A stretch of DNA of 64,000 nucleotides from Ehretia macrophylla (GCA_037974665.1 CM075773.1:18652146-18716145), one strand, 5' to 3'; positions 1 to 10,095 are shown, numbered from the stretch's first letter. A program made the numbers and translations. The notes: generated from the sequence alone by a model not told the origin.

Positions 1-2622
1 TCGAAAGTATGCACTGTCGAATTGCTTGCCGTGGTCGGTGACAATGACCTTTGGTACCCCAAATCGGCATATGATATTTTTCCATACGAAATCCCAAGCT
101 GCCTTTTCTGTTATTCTGGCAACACCTTCAGCCTCGGGCCATTTAGTGAAGTAGTCTACGGCCACGAAGGCGTGTTTCTTTTGGGCGAGACTGGCCGGCA
201 AGGGGCGGTTGATGTCTAGACCCCACTGATAGAATGGCCAAGGGCTTATCATCACTGTGAGGTCTACAGCAGGCTTCCGCTGCACGTTGGCGAACCTCTG
301 GCAGGTGTCACACTTTTTTACATACTCTTTGGCATCTTGCTCTAAGGTTGGCCAAAAATAGCCGTACCTTAACGCCTTCCGAGCCAGAGCTTTACCCCCC
401 AAGTGGTTTCCACACACCCCTTCATGAATCTCCCGGAGTACATAGTTTCCTTCCTCGGGTGCAACGCATTTCAAAAGAGGCCAGGTGTAGGCTCTTTTGT
501 AGAGCTGCCCGGCAATTATGACAAACCTTGAGGCCTGCTTCATGAGTTTCCGAGCAGCTTTTTCATCCTCCGGGGTCATACCCCCTTCCAAATAGTCCAT
601 GATTGGTTTGGTCCAATCTGGATTTAAGTTGAGCTCGGCTACCGCTCGTATCCCCAACTGGATACTAGGTTCAGATACTTCTTCCACGTGGACAAGGGTA
701 GGTCGGCTTTCGCCCAAGGCTAGCCTGGATAAGGCGTCAGCCTTCATGTTCTCTTCCCTGGGAATCTGCTGTATCGTGAACCTTCTGAGTGTTGAGGTCA
801 AATCCTTAACTTTGTTGAGGTAGGCTAGCATAGCACTGTCCTTGGCTTCGAACTCCCCTGATATCTGACTAGAAACCAACTGAGAGTCGGTGCTTAGGTC
901 GATTGTCTGTGCCCCGAGCTGAGCAGCAATTTTTAGCCCTGCAATCACCGCTTCATACTCTGCTTCATTGTTGGACGCCGAGAAGGTGAACTTGAGGGAG
1001 TACTGGTGCTCATGCCGGTTTGGGTCGAGGATGACCACCCCAGCTCCGCTCCCAGACTTCCCTGAGGCCCCATCCACATGGACCTTCCACACGTCCTCCG
1101 GGTCATACTCTGCTCGGCCAGTGCACTCTACGACAAAGTCAGCAATGGCTTGGGCTTTGATGGCTGTCCTGGGCTGGTAGGTGATGTCGAATTGACTCAA
1201 CTCAACTGCCCATTTCAGTAGCCTGCCCGACGCCTCTGGCTTGTGCATGATGGATTTGAGCGGAGCATCAGTCATGACTTTAATCGGATGAGCATCGAAG
1301 TATGGTTTCAACTTTCTGGCCGCCGTGATGAGCGCGAGGGCGAGTTTTTCCAAGGAGGAGTATCTCACCTCGGCTCCCTGCAAGGTTTTACTAACGTAGT
1401 AGACCGGCTTCTGCTCCTTGCCTTCTTCTCGGATTAGCGCCGCCGCCACCGCTGTTCCCGAGCATGCCAAGTATACTACCAGCTCCTCCCCCACCTCAGG
1501 TCGGGATAATAGAGGTGGCGAGGCTAAGTACCTTTTCAGCTCCTGGAAGGCGTTTTGGCATTCCTCAGTCCATTCAAAGTTCTTAGGGTTCCTCAATATT
1601 TTGAATAGGGGAGCGCACTTGTCAGCCGACCTGGACATGAATCTGCTCAGCGCCGCGACTTTTCCTGCCAACACCTGGACGTCCTTCACGCAGGTCGGGG
1701 GCACTAGGTCTAGGATCGCCTGGACTTTCTCCGGGTTGGCTTCTATTCCGCGGGCTGTTACCATGAAGCCCAGGAACTTGCCTGCCTTGACGCCGAATGC
1801 GCACTTTTCCGGGTTCAATTTTATCCCAAAGTGCTCCATTACGGCGAAGGCCTCAGCCAGATCAGTTACATGGTCTTCCGCCCTCCTACTCTTGACCAAC
1901 ATGTCATCTACATAGATCTCCATATTCCGGCCAATCTGGTTCTTGAAGACCTTGTTCACCATCCGAGTATATGTGGCTCCAGCATTCTTGAGGCCAAAAG
2001 GCATGACCTCATAGTAGTAGAGTCCTTTATCGGTGGTGAAGGCGGTCTTTTCTTTGTCCCCGGGAGCCATCTTGATTTGATTATAACCTTTGAAGGCATC
2101 CATGAAGGAGAGCAGCTCGAACCCGGAGGTGGCGTCCACCATTTGGTCAATCCGTGGCAGGGGGAAGCAATCCTTGGGGCAAGCTTTGTTGAGGTCGGTG
2201 AAATCAATACATAGTCTCCACCCACCAGAAGACTTCGTCACCAGCACCACATTGGACAGCCAAGTTGGGTACTGTATTTCCTTTATGTGGCCGGCGTCCA
2301 CCAACTTGTCCACTTCTTCCGCTATGATTTGTTGCTTATCATAATGAAAGTGCCGACGCTTTTGTTTTACTGGATAGTGATTTGGGTCGGCATTCAGGTG
2401 ATGCTCGATCACACTCGGGTCAATTCCTGTCATGTCAGAAGCAGACCAGGCAAATACATGCTCATTCTTTAAAAGAAATTGGCTTATACCTTTCTTGAGA
2501 TTGGCAGATAGTTCACACCCAATCTTTGCTCTCTTTGTTTCGTCAGAGAGCTCCACCTCCTGAAGGTCCTCAGCCGGGCTTCCTCTCTTAGCGTTTCTCT
2601 TTTCTTCTGGGAGATCCGGTCC
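1..2622 (-). CDS. pol: Retrotransposon pol (RT, RNase H, second RNase H, integrase), partial
   Basis: The frame is open from just after the TAG at 2623-2625 to base 1 (874 codons), read by eye with no stop. It is absent from simple ORF calling because its end lies outside the window. Counting from 2622: the reverse transcriptase has LCIDF at about residues 137-141 and the catalytic YVDD at 237-240 (1914-1903). A first RNase H follows near residue 380. A second RNase H-like domain starts near residue 510 (HVDGASG, Asp about 517), the dual arrangement known from Tat elements. The integrase zinc finger has His about 733 and Cys 771/774. The core shows two acidic residues, Asp 803 and Asp 863 (in TDHGKQF); the third, Glu, would lie off the window. 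After the first core Asp the sequence is IN-R-PLP, where the family usually has Gly before PLP, so this may be a substitution. No start codon is assigned; it is probably expressed as part of the gag-pol frame. Confidence 0.9.
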
Positions 2623-3885
2623 CTACCCGAATTGATATTTGGGTTGGAGTGAGTTTTCATAACCCCCGGGAGTTGAGAGCTGGGGCTCGCGAATGGTGGC
2701 TACCCCAGACGGGGTCGGGAATTTCAGGGCCTGGTGGTACGTTGAGGGGACGGCCCTGAAATGATTAAGCGCCACCCGACCTAAGATCCCGTTGTAGGTG
2801 GAGTTACAATTCATTACAATGAAGTTGGCCTGCATCGACACCCACTTATCCCCAGCCTCCAACTTCAGCGGGAGGTTGATGACTCCCTCGGCTCGGTGGG
2901 ACTGCCCGGTGAAACCCGCTAAAGTACCACGCAATGGCCTGAGTCGGCTCCTGTCCAACCCCATCTGCTCAAAAGCGCTGAGGAATAAGACTTCTGCCGA
3001 GCTCCCGGTGTCTACCATCAGCCTTTTGACGGTGAAGTTGGCTATCTCTGCGCTGATCACCAGGGGGTCGTCATGAGGCAATATGACCCCCTCCAAGTCT
3101 TTTGAAGAGAAGGTGAGCTCTTGCATCCCCGGGGCCGGTCCCCTCGCTGGTCCATATTCTCTCCCTGCGCGAACATAACCTTTTCTGCCTGCCGAGGTCT
3201 CGCCTCCTGACGCTAATCCTCCCGCTATGGTTTCAATCACGGCCAAACGTCCGCCCCCAACCTGGCGCCTAGGCGGACTCCTCTCCCTATCCCTTTGCTC
3301 CGAATTTCGGGTCGGCTGTTGATCTACATACCTCCGAAGGTGACCTCGGGCAATCAGTGCCTCGATCTCCTGCTTCAAGTCTTTACACTCTTTGGTTGTA
3401 TGGCCATAGCCCATGTGGTAGCGGCAATATTTGGTCTTATTGCCCTTATCAGGCCGGCCCTTCATTCTCGGTGCCGGAGGCAGGTGGTTTTGGTGCTGGA
3501 TCTCCATCAGGATCTGCTCCCTCGAGGTGTGGAGGGGAGGGAACATCGTGAACCGGGGGTGCGGCTTCGGCTGCTGGGGCTGTTTGCCTCGGTCATTCTG
3601 GGCTTTGACCCCAGGTTGGGCTCGGGAGGCCTCTCCTTTCTTCCCGGCCTCCTTCTCCTTGTCGTCATCCCTTTTCGCCTGGTGGATTTCCTCCGAGTGT
3701 ATGTACCTTTCTGCTCGAACCATCAGCTCGGACACAGTATCCACAGGCTCAATTGCTAAGGAAGACGTGAGTGGGCCCGACCTAAGCCCACTCTGGTAAG
3801 CCATCAGAGCCATGGAGTCCTCCAGGTTCGGAATTCGGAGGGACTCCTCATTAAATCTGGCCGTGTAAGCCCTCAAGCTTTCCCC
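2623..3885 (-). pseudogene. Retrotransposon gag C-terminal part and aspartic protease, downstream of an in-frame stop
   Basis: This is the same frame as the upstream gag ORF, separated from it only by the TGA at 3886-3888, and it ends at TAG 2623-2625. About 420 codons. The N-terminal portion continues the gag capsid-like region (LRAYTARFN). Counting from the TTG codon at 3876, a CxxH...H..xxC zinc-knuckle-like motif lies at residues 151-164. It is followed by a basic, Arg-rich linker, then the aspartic protease with active-site DTGSS at 289-293 and the second conserved ILGR at 364-367. The peptide has no convincing start of its own. It is best read as the distal half of a gag-pro gene broken by a nonsense change; natural readthrough is the alternative. 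Confidence 0.85.
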
Positions 3886-4674
3886 TCAGTGCTGCTTCAC
3901 CAACATCAATGTTGAAGTATGACGAGTGGCGCGGCGGCTTCCCGCGAAGCGAGACAGGAATGCCTCAGCCAGCTGGTGAAAACTTGCAATTGAACCTGGA
4001 CGAAGTTTTTGGAACCAGGCCAAGGCATTGCCAACCAAGGTGGTCGGGAACGTCTCCGCCTTGATGAGATCTGGCATATCATGCAGAGTCATGTGGTGGT
4101 CAAAATTGAGCAGGTGGCTGGCTGGGTCTCCGTCTCCATTGTAGACGGCCAGGTTGGGCATGCGATTGCCGGTGGGTAGGGGCGTGGCCAATACCTCGGG
4201 AGAGAGTGGGCTTACACCGAGTTGGTTGATGACCTTAGCTATGGCAGCCGCGGTCTTTGCTTGCTCGGGGTCGGCTTGAACCGCCCTTTTACCTCTCGTC
4301 GGGTCAGATCTTGGCATTGGCTCCAAGAAGCCCTCCTCTTCCTGCGTCCGTTTTCGTCTAGACTCCGGGATGTGGAACTGGGTGCGCGGTGGCCGCGGCG
4401 CGACCTCTTGCGGTGCCAGGGGGCCCTCAGCCAGCCGGGCCACCTGCTCCTTAAGTTCTTCGAACATCCTCAGCATCATCCTTATCTCCGGTGATAGGCT
4501 GGAGTTTGGGTCTCCTTCTGCTGCGGGGTTAATTTGAGTGGCTAAGTGTATACGTTGGCTCGCTCCAACGTCGGCTTGGGTTAGGTTTTGGCTGGGCGCC
4601 TGTGTGGCTTCGAGGTCCCCTTCCAGGTTGGGCGAATCCTCTGCCGGTACGTTGTGGCTTCTAGTTTGCACCAT
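3886..4674 (-). pseudogene. gag: Retrotransposon gag, N-terminal part, ending at a premature TGA
   Basis: A 262-residue ORF begins MVQTRSH, 47 nt beyond the primer-binding site, the first ATG of the gag frame. Residues 1-65 are low-complexity and acidic. Residues 67-83 form a short heptad-like segment, and 100-135 are charged. The retrotransposon gag capsid region starts near residue 175 (YNGDGDP 178-184, AWFQKLRPGSI 219-229, FLSRF 239-243). The family continues into a conserved stretch that here lies directly after the TGA at 3886-3888, in the same frame. The stop therefore cuts the capsid domain and is most likely a mutation rather than a natural gag end. Confidence 0.87.
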
Positions 4675-4721
4675 AATGGCTTCTCAATGAGTGGTGAAGA
4701 GAGTTATAGAAGAACTCGTCG

Positions 4722-4740
4722 ATTCCCACAGACGGCGCCA
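4722..4740 (-). other. Primer-binding site of the retrotransposon
   Basis: The minus strand reads TGGCGCCGTCTGTGGGAA, three bases inside the LTR end at 4744. TGG matches the CCA tail of a tRNA, and this position is where gypsy elements prime minus-strand synthesis. The priming tRNA was not identified. Bases 4675-4721 are the short leader to the gag ATG. Confidence 0.8.
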
Positions 4741-4743
4741 AAC

Positions 4744-5311
4744 TGTCGAGGTTGAAAATCTCACAGTTAGATTCGGGAGCTGTTTTGGCCGAGCTGGACT
4801 TCTCTGATCCGACTCCGAGACAAACTTTCCTGGTCGGCTGTAGGTCCTGCACAAGGAAACAAGGAAAAGGCGGGGTGACGACCCGGATTTTCCCCTCAGG
4901 CGTGCGAATGATTAGTATGTCCGAGCTGGCAAAGTAGTTGAGAACAATTAATCACGAGCGAGAGAGAGTAAATGAGGAAGGTTGAGCTCTATTGATACTG
5001 AGTTTGGGTCTGACAACATTTAATGCGACGCAGCTTTATGTCCCATCAGTGCTTTATGTCCCATCAGAACAGCTGGAACTGAGGTCGGGGTTAATGGGGT
5101 CGGGTCAGTCATCTGGGGTTGATCATTGGGCTGAGCGAGCTGCTGATCGAGCGCGGATTGGCCCATCTCTGATCAGAAGGTCGGCTAATTTAGCTCAGCT
5201 CGGGAACCCCTCGTCAGTAGTCATAAAAGTCAGTTAGTAAGGCACAGAAATAAATGCGCAAACAAGGGATGCAGCAGTAATTAAATGCATGGTTAAATCT
5301 CGGGCGTCACA
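4744..5311 (-). repeat. 5' LTR of the retrotransposon (568 bp)
   Basis: On the minus strand the LTR starts TGTGACGCCC at 5311 and ends CTCGACA at 4744, giving the expected TG...CA termini. The primer-binding site follows three bases later, and 5S spacer begins at the base outside the other end. The partner 3' LTR is outside the window, so age from LTR divergence cannot be judged. The LTR contains an 18-bp tandem duplication (5033-5068). Confidence 0.82.
5033..5068. repeat. 18-bp tandem duplication inside the LTR
   Basis: GCTTTATGTCCCATCAGT at 5033-5050 is repeated at 5051-5068 with only the last base changed. It lies upstream of the presumed LTR transcript region, where duplicated motifs often act as promoter or enhancer units; that role is inference. 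Confidence 0.85.
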
Positions 5312-5316
5312 AAAGT
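5312..5316. other. Candidate one side of the retrotransposon target-site duplication
   Basis: AAAGT directly follows the LTR terminus CA at 5310-5311. It is also the start of the spacer segment AAAGTATCTTGGC seen in every downstream unit. Ty3/gypsy insertion normally duplicates 5 bp; the other copy would lie left of the window. Confidence 0.5.
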
Positions 5317-5339
5317 ATCTTGGCAACGCTAACCTGAGC

Positions 5340-5356
5340 AAAAAAAATTGAAAAGG
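5340..5356 (-). terminator. Pol III terminator of 5S copy 1 (representative)
   Basis: In the transcribed sense the gene end CCCC is followed by CC, then TTTT (5354-5351), CAA, then a T8 run (5347-5340). T4 or longer on the non-template strand is the pol III stop signal. The same double T-run follows nearly every copy in the array. Confidence 0.85.
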
Positions 5357-5475
5357 GGGGTGCAACACGAGGACTTCCCAGGGGGTCACCCATCCTAGGA
5401 CTACTCTCGCCCAAGCACGCTTAACTTCGGAGTTCTGATGGGATTCGGTGCATTAGTGCTGGTATGATCGCACCC
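5357..5475 (-). rRNA. 5S rRNA copy 1
   Basis: First gene after the retrotransposon. 119 nt; differs from the majority at nt 77 A>C and nt 31 G>A. Its 3' flank is intact for only 45 bp before the LTR. Confidence 0.95.
5379..5426 (-). promoter_or_regulatory. 5S internal control region of copy 1 (representative)
   Basis: By the standard 5S numbering the A box (RNA nt 50-64) is 5426-5412, the intermediate element (nt 67-72) is 5409-5404 and the C box (nt 80-97) is 5396-5379. TFIIIA binds this block. In most copies these elements are unchanged; copies with changes here are noted individually. Confidence 0.85.
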
Positions 5476-5504
5476 GTCATGTTGAGGGCACAATTCCTTT
5501 ATGT
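5476..5504 (-). promoter_or_regulatory. Upstream 5S promoter elements of copy 1 (representative)
   Basis: Counting upstream of the gene start at 5475: C at -1 (5476), GC at -14/-13 (5489-5488) and AT-rich ATAAA at -27 to -23 (5502-5498). These correspond to the TATA-like, GC and -1C elements described for plant 5S genes. Ten copies have lost the -1 C. Confidence 0.8.
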
Positions 5505-5535
5505 GTTAACGGTTCACAGTCCCAGCCCAGAGATA

Positions 5536-5562
5536 TGGCCCATTCAAAAGGCCCAATGGGCT
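5536..5562. promoter_or_regulatory. Clustered GGCCCA/TGGGCT motifs 61-87 bp upstream of the 5S start (representative)
   Basis: The segment contains TGGCCCA, AGGCCCA and the short inverted repeat GCCCAATGGGC. TGGGCY elements (site II, bound by TCP factors in plants) occur in both orientations. It recurs at the same distance upstream of almost every copy with few changes. A role for these motifs in 5S transcription is inference. Confidence 0.5.
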
Positions 5563-5762
5563 TAACGACAACCCATCCGCTTCAACAACGCAGCATCCTC
5601 GCAAGACGTGATATCGACGCATTGTAGGGTCCTCTAATGTGCCGCGAGTAAGGTTGTCGTCCTTTTAACAGCTCACGACGTACGATCCGGGATAGAAAAA
5701 TAGAGCAAAAGAAGTAAAGTGACCCGAAACTGATGAAAACGTTCGATTTTGAGCTCCGAAAA

Positions 5763-5787
5763 GGGCACGGCGAGCTAGCTAGCTGCC
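5763..5787. repeat. Variable spacer palindrome, representative copy
   Basis: GGGCA ... TGCCC flanks an AGCTAGCTAGCT core. In the 43-53 kb region the core is instead AGCAAGCTAGCTTGCT or AGCAAGCTTGCTTGCT-like, so both arms have changed while the palindrome largely remains. It is the most variable segment of an otherwise conserved spacer. Confidence 0.7.
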
Positions 5788-6033
5788 CCCGTCCTAGAAC
5801 TCTTGGAGAGCTTTCCAACGGTATGCTGTGCGCCGCGTAACTCCTTACCGATCAAAAGTTATGGGCACCGGAGCGACGGAGACCTGGTCACAAGCCCTAC
5901 GCCCTCGGTTTGCGGGCCCAGCCTCCACGTGAAGAGAAGTTGTCTTGCCCAAGGTGCCGTGGGATTCGATAATAGAAATGTGGTGGGTAAAGTATCTTGG
6001 CAACCCTAACCGGAGCAAAAAAAATTGAAAAGA

Positions 6034-6152
6034 GGGGTGCAACACGAGGACTTCCTAGGGGGTCACCCATCCTAGTACTACTCTTGCCCAAGCACGCTTA
6101 ACTTCGGAGTTCAGATGGGATCTGGTGCATTAGTGCTGGTATGAACGCACCC
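6034..6152 (-). rRNA. 5S rRNA copy 2
   Basis: Five changes: nt 97 G>A (edge of C box), 68 G>A (intermediate element), 40 A>U, 30 G>A, 8 A>U. Confidence 0.93.
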
Positions 6153-6710
6153 GTCATGTTGAGGGCACAATTCCTTTATGTGTTAACGGTTCACAGTCCC
6201 AGCCTAGAGAGATGGACTTTTCAAAAGGCCCAATGGGCTTAACGACAACCCATCCGCTTCAACAACGCAGCATCCTCGCAAGACGTGATATCGACGCATT
6301 GTAGGGTCCTCTACTGTGCCGCGAGTAAGGTTGTCGTCCTTTTAACAGCTCACGACGTACGATCTGGGACGGAAAAACAGAGCAAAAGAAGAAAAGTGGC
6401 CCGAAACTGATGAAAACGTTCAATTTTGAGCTCCGAAAAGAGCACGGCGAGCTAGCTAGCTGCCCCCGTCGTAGAGCTCTCGGAGAGCTTATCAACGGTA
6501 TGCTGTGCGCCGCGTAACTCCTTACGGATCAAAAGTTATGGGCACCGGAGCGACGGAGACCTGGTCACAAACCCTACGCCCTCGGTTTGCGGGCCCAGCC
6601 TCCACGTGAAGAGAAGTTGTCTTGCCCAAGGTGCCGTGGGATTCGATAATAGAAATGTGGTGGGTAAAGTATCTTGGCAACCCTAACCGGAGCAAAAAAA
6701 ATTGAAAAGG

Positions 6711-6829
6711 GGGGTGCAACACGAGGACTTCCCATGGGGTCATCCATCCTAGTACTACTCTCGCCCAAGCACGCTTAACTTCGGAGTTCTGATGGGATCC
6801 GGTGCATTAGTGCTGGTATGATCGCACCC
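6711..6829 (-). rRNA. 5S rRNA copy 3
   Basis: Two changes, both in the C box: nt 95 C>A and 87 G>A. Confidence 0.95.
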
Positions 6830-7387
6830 GTCATGTTGAGGGCACAATTCCTTTATGTGTTAACGGTTCACAGTCCCAGCATAGAGATATGGCCCATTCA
6901 AAAGGCCCAATGGGCTTAACGACAAACCATCAGCTTCAACAACGCAGCATCGTCGCAAGACGTGATATCGATGCATTGTAGGGTCCTCTAATGTGCCGCG
7001 AGTAAGGTTGTCGTCCTTTTAACAGCTCACGACGTACGATTCGGGACGGAAAAACAGAGCAAAAGAAGAAAAGTGGCCCGAAACTGATGAAAACGTTCGA
7101 TTTTGAGCTCCGAAAAGGGTACGGCAAGCTAGCTAGCAGCCCCCGTCGTAGAGCTCTAGGAGAGCTTTCCAACGGTATGCTGTGCGCCTCGTAACTCCTT
7201 ACGGATCAAAAGTTATAGGCACCGGAGAGACGGAGACCTGGTCACAAGCCCTACGTCTTCGGTTTGCGGGCCCAGCCTCCATGTGAAGAGAAGTTGTCTT
7301 GCCCAAGGTGCCGTGGGATTTGATAATAGAAATGTAGTGGGTAAAGTATCTTGGCAACCCTAACCGGAGCAAAAAAAATTGAAAAGG

Positions 7388-7506
7388 GGGGTGCAACACG
7401 AGGACTTCCCAGGGCGTCACCCATCCTAGTACTACTCTCGCCCAAGCACGCTTAACTTCGGAGTTCTGATGGGATCCGGTGCATTAGTGCTGGTATGATC
7501 GCACCC
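7388..7506 (-). rRNA. 5S rRNA copy 4
   Basis: One change, nt 92 C>G (C box). Confidence 0.96.
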
Positions 7507-8064
7507 GTCATGTTGAGGGCACAATTCCTTTATGTGTTAACGGTTCACAGTCCCAGCCTAGAGATATGGCCCATTCAAAAGGCCCAATGGGCTTATCAAC
7601 AACCCATCCGCTTCAACAACGCAGCATCCTCGCAAGACGTGATATCGACGCATTGTAGGGTCCTCTAATGTGCCACGAGTAAGGTTGTCGTCCTTTTAAC
7701 AGCTCACGACGTACGATCCGGGACGGAAAAACATAGCAAAAGAAGAAAAGTGGCCCGAAACTGATGAAAACGTTCGATTTTGAGCTCCGAAAAGGGCACG
7801 GCGAGCTAGCTAGCTGCCCCCGTCGTAGAGCTCTCGTAGTGCTTTCCAACGGTATGCTGTGCGCCGCGTAACTCCTTACGAATCAAAAGTTATGGGCACC
7901 GGAGCGACGGAGACTTGGTCACAAGCCCTACGCCCTCGGTTTGCGGGCCCAGCCTCCACGTGAGGAGAAGTTGTCCTGCCCAAGGTGCCTTGGGATTCGA
8001 TAATAGAAATGTGGTGGGTAAAGTATCATGGCAACCCTAACCGGAGCAAAAAAAATTGAAAAGG

Positions 8065-8183
8065 GGGGTGCAACACGAGGACTTCCCAGGGGGTCACCCA
8101 TCCTAGTACTACTCTCGCCCAAGCACGCTTAACTTCGGAGTTCTGATGGGATCCGGTGCATTAGTGCTGGTATGATCGCACCC
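8065..8183 (-). rRNA. 5S rRNA copy 5, consensus
   Basis: Identical to the majority 119-nt sequence by eye, with intact A box, intermediate element and C box. Confidence 0.97.
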
Positions 8184-8741
8184 GTCATGTTGAGGGCACA
8201 ATTCCTTTATGTGTTAACGGTTCACAGTCCCAACATAGAGATATGGCCCATTCAAAAGGCCCAATGAGCTTAACGACAAACCATCCGCTTCAACAACGCA
8301 GCATCCTCGCAAGACGTGATATCGACGCATTGTAGGTTCCTCTAATGTGCCGCGAGTAAGGTTGTCGTCCTTTTAACAGCTCACGACGTACGATCCGGGA
8401 TAGAAAAACAGAGCAAAAGAAGAAAAGTGGCCCAAAACTGATGAAAATGTTTGATTTTGAGCTCCGAAAAGGGCACGGCGAGCTAGCTAGCTGCCTCCGT
8501 AGTAGAGCTCTCAGAGAGCTTTCCAACGGTATGCTGTGCGCTACGTAACTCCTTACAGATCAAAAGTTATGGGCACCGGAGCGACGGAGACCTGGTTACA
8601 AGCCCTACGCCCTCGGTTTGCGGTCCCAGCCTCCACGTGAAGAGAAGTTGTCTTGCCCAAGGTGCCATGGGATTCGATAATAGAAATGTGGTGGGTAAAG
8701 TATGTTGGCAACCCTAACCGGAGCAAAAAAAATTGAAAAGG

Positions 8742-8860
8742 GGGGTGCAACTCGAGGACTTCCCATGGGGTCACCCACCCTATTACTACTCTCGCCCAAG
8801 CATGCTTAACTTCGGAGTTCTGATGGGATCCGGTGCATTAGTGCTGGGATGATCGCACCC
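8742..8860 (-). rRNA. 5S rRNA copy 6, divergent
   Basis: Six changes: nt 109 U>A, 95 C>A, 83 A>G, 78 C>A, 58 G>A (A box), 13 A>C. Confidence 0.92.
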
Positions 8861-9418
8861 GTCATGTTGAGGGCACAATTCCTTTATGTGTTAACGGTTC
8901 ACAGTCCCAGCCTAGAGATATGGCCCATTCAAAAGGCCCAATGGGCTTAACGACAACCCATCCGCTTCAACAACGCAGCATCCTCACAAGACGTCATATC
9001 GACGCATTGTAGGGCCCTCTAATGTCCTGCGAGTATTGTTGTCATCCTTTTAACAGCTCACGACGTACGATCCGGGACGGAAAAACAGAGCAAAAGAAGA
9101 AAAGTGGCCCGAAACTGATGAAAACGTTCAATTTTGAGCTCCGAAAAGGGTACGACGAGCTCGCTAGCTGCCCTCGTCGTAGAGCTCTCGGAGAGCTTTC
9201 TAACGGTATGCTGTGCGCCGCGTAACTCCTTACGGATTAAAAGTTATGGGCACCGGAGCGACGGAGACCTGGTCACAAGCCCTACGCCCTCGGTTTGCGG
9301 GCCCAGCCTCTACGTGAAGAGAAGTTGTCTTACCCAAGGTGCCGTGGGATTCGATAATAGAAATGTGGTGGGTAAAGTATCTTGGCAACCCTAACCGGAG
9401 CAAAAAAAATTGAAAAGG

Positions 9419-9537
9419 GGGGTGCAACATGAGGACTTCCCAGGGGGTCACCCATCCTAGTTCTACTCTCGCCCAAGCACGCTTAACTTCGGAGTTCTGA
9501 TGGGATCCGGTGCATTAGTGCTGGTAAGATCGCACCC
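9419..9537 (-). rRNA. 5S rRNA copy 7
   Basis: Three changes: nt 108 G>A, 76 U>A, 11 A>U. Confidence 0.95.
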
Positions 9538-10095
9538 GTCATGTCGAGGGCACAATTCCTTTATGTGTTAACGGTTCACAGTCCCAGCCTAGAGATATGG
9601 CCCATTCAAAAGGCCCAATGGGCTTAACGGCAACCCATCCGCTTCAACAAAGCAGCATCCTCGCAAGACGTGATATCGACGCACTGTAGGTTCCTCTAAT
9701 GTGCCGCGAGTAAGGTTGTCTTCCTTTTAACAGCTCACGACGTACGATCCGGGACGGAAAAACAGAGCAAAAGAAGAAAAGTGGCCCGAAATTGATGAAA
9801 ACATTCGATTTTGAGCTCCGAAAAAGGCCCGGCAAGCTAGCTAGCTGCCCCCATCGTAGAGCTCTCGGAGAGCTTTGCAACGGTATGCTGTGCGCTGCGT
9901 AACTCCTTACGGATCAAAAGTTATGGGCACCGGCTCGACGGAGACCTGGTCACAAGCCCTACGCCCTCGGTTTGCGGGCCCAACCTCCACGTGAAGAGAA
10001 GTTGTCTTGCCCAAGGTGCCGTGGGATTCGATAATAGAAAAGTGGTGGGTAAAGTATCTTGGCAACCCTAACCGGAGCAAAAAAAATTGAAAAGG

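Larger units (their letters stand above)
1..5311 (-). mobile_element. Ty3/gypsy LTR retrotransposon, Tat-type, truncated by the window edge
   Basis: On the minus strand the order is LTR (5311-4744), primer-binding site (4740-4722), gag plus protease (4674-2626) and pol (2622-1). The remainder of integrase and the 3' LTR lie left of base 1. The RT block with LCIDF and YVDD, and a second RNase H-like domain between the first RNase H and integrase, point to the Tat lineage of plant gypsy elements (family knowledge). The whole coding region lies in one frame of 1558 codons containing two stops, TGA at 3886-3888 and TAG at 2623-2625. The copy is probably not autonomous unless those stops are read through. 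Its right end abuts 5S spacer DNA, so it is nested in the 5S array. Confidence 0.93.
5476..6033. repeat. Representative 5S intergenic spacer (558 bp), no gene
   Basis: Left to right: the upstream promoter region of copy 1, GGCCCA/TGGGCT motifs, and a unique stretch with an A-rich block near 5690-5720 (T-runs in the transcribed sense). Then comes a variable AGCT-rich palindrome (5763-5787), the palindromic AGAGCTCT region in most copies, and a CACGTG site near 5926. The 3' flank of copy 2 follows. All other spacers of about 558 bp (521 bp in short units) hold the same elements. No RNA gene or credible coding frame was seen in them. Confidence 0.9.

Noticed and set aside
22..4494. Short plus-strand frames across the retrotransposon
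   Set aside because: They lie antisense to gag and pol, whose domains are recognisable on the minus strand, and none resembles a protein on its own.
4661..4852. 63-residue minus-strand frame across the LTR end and primer-binding site
   Set aside because: It spans the LTR/primer junction in a different frame from gag and is not a plausible product.
5312..5475. The retrotransposon junction as the natural chromosomal end of the 5S array
   Set aside because: The break falls within a spacer at an exact LTR terminus, which is the signature of insertion into an existing unit.
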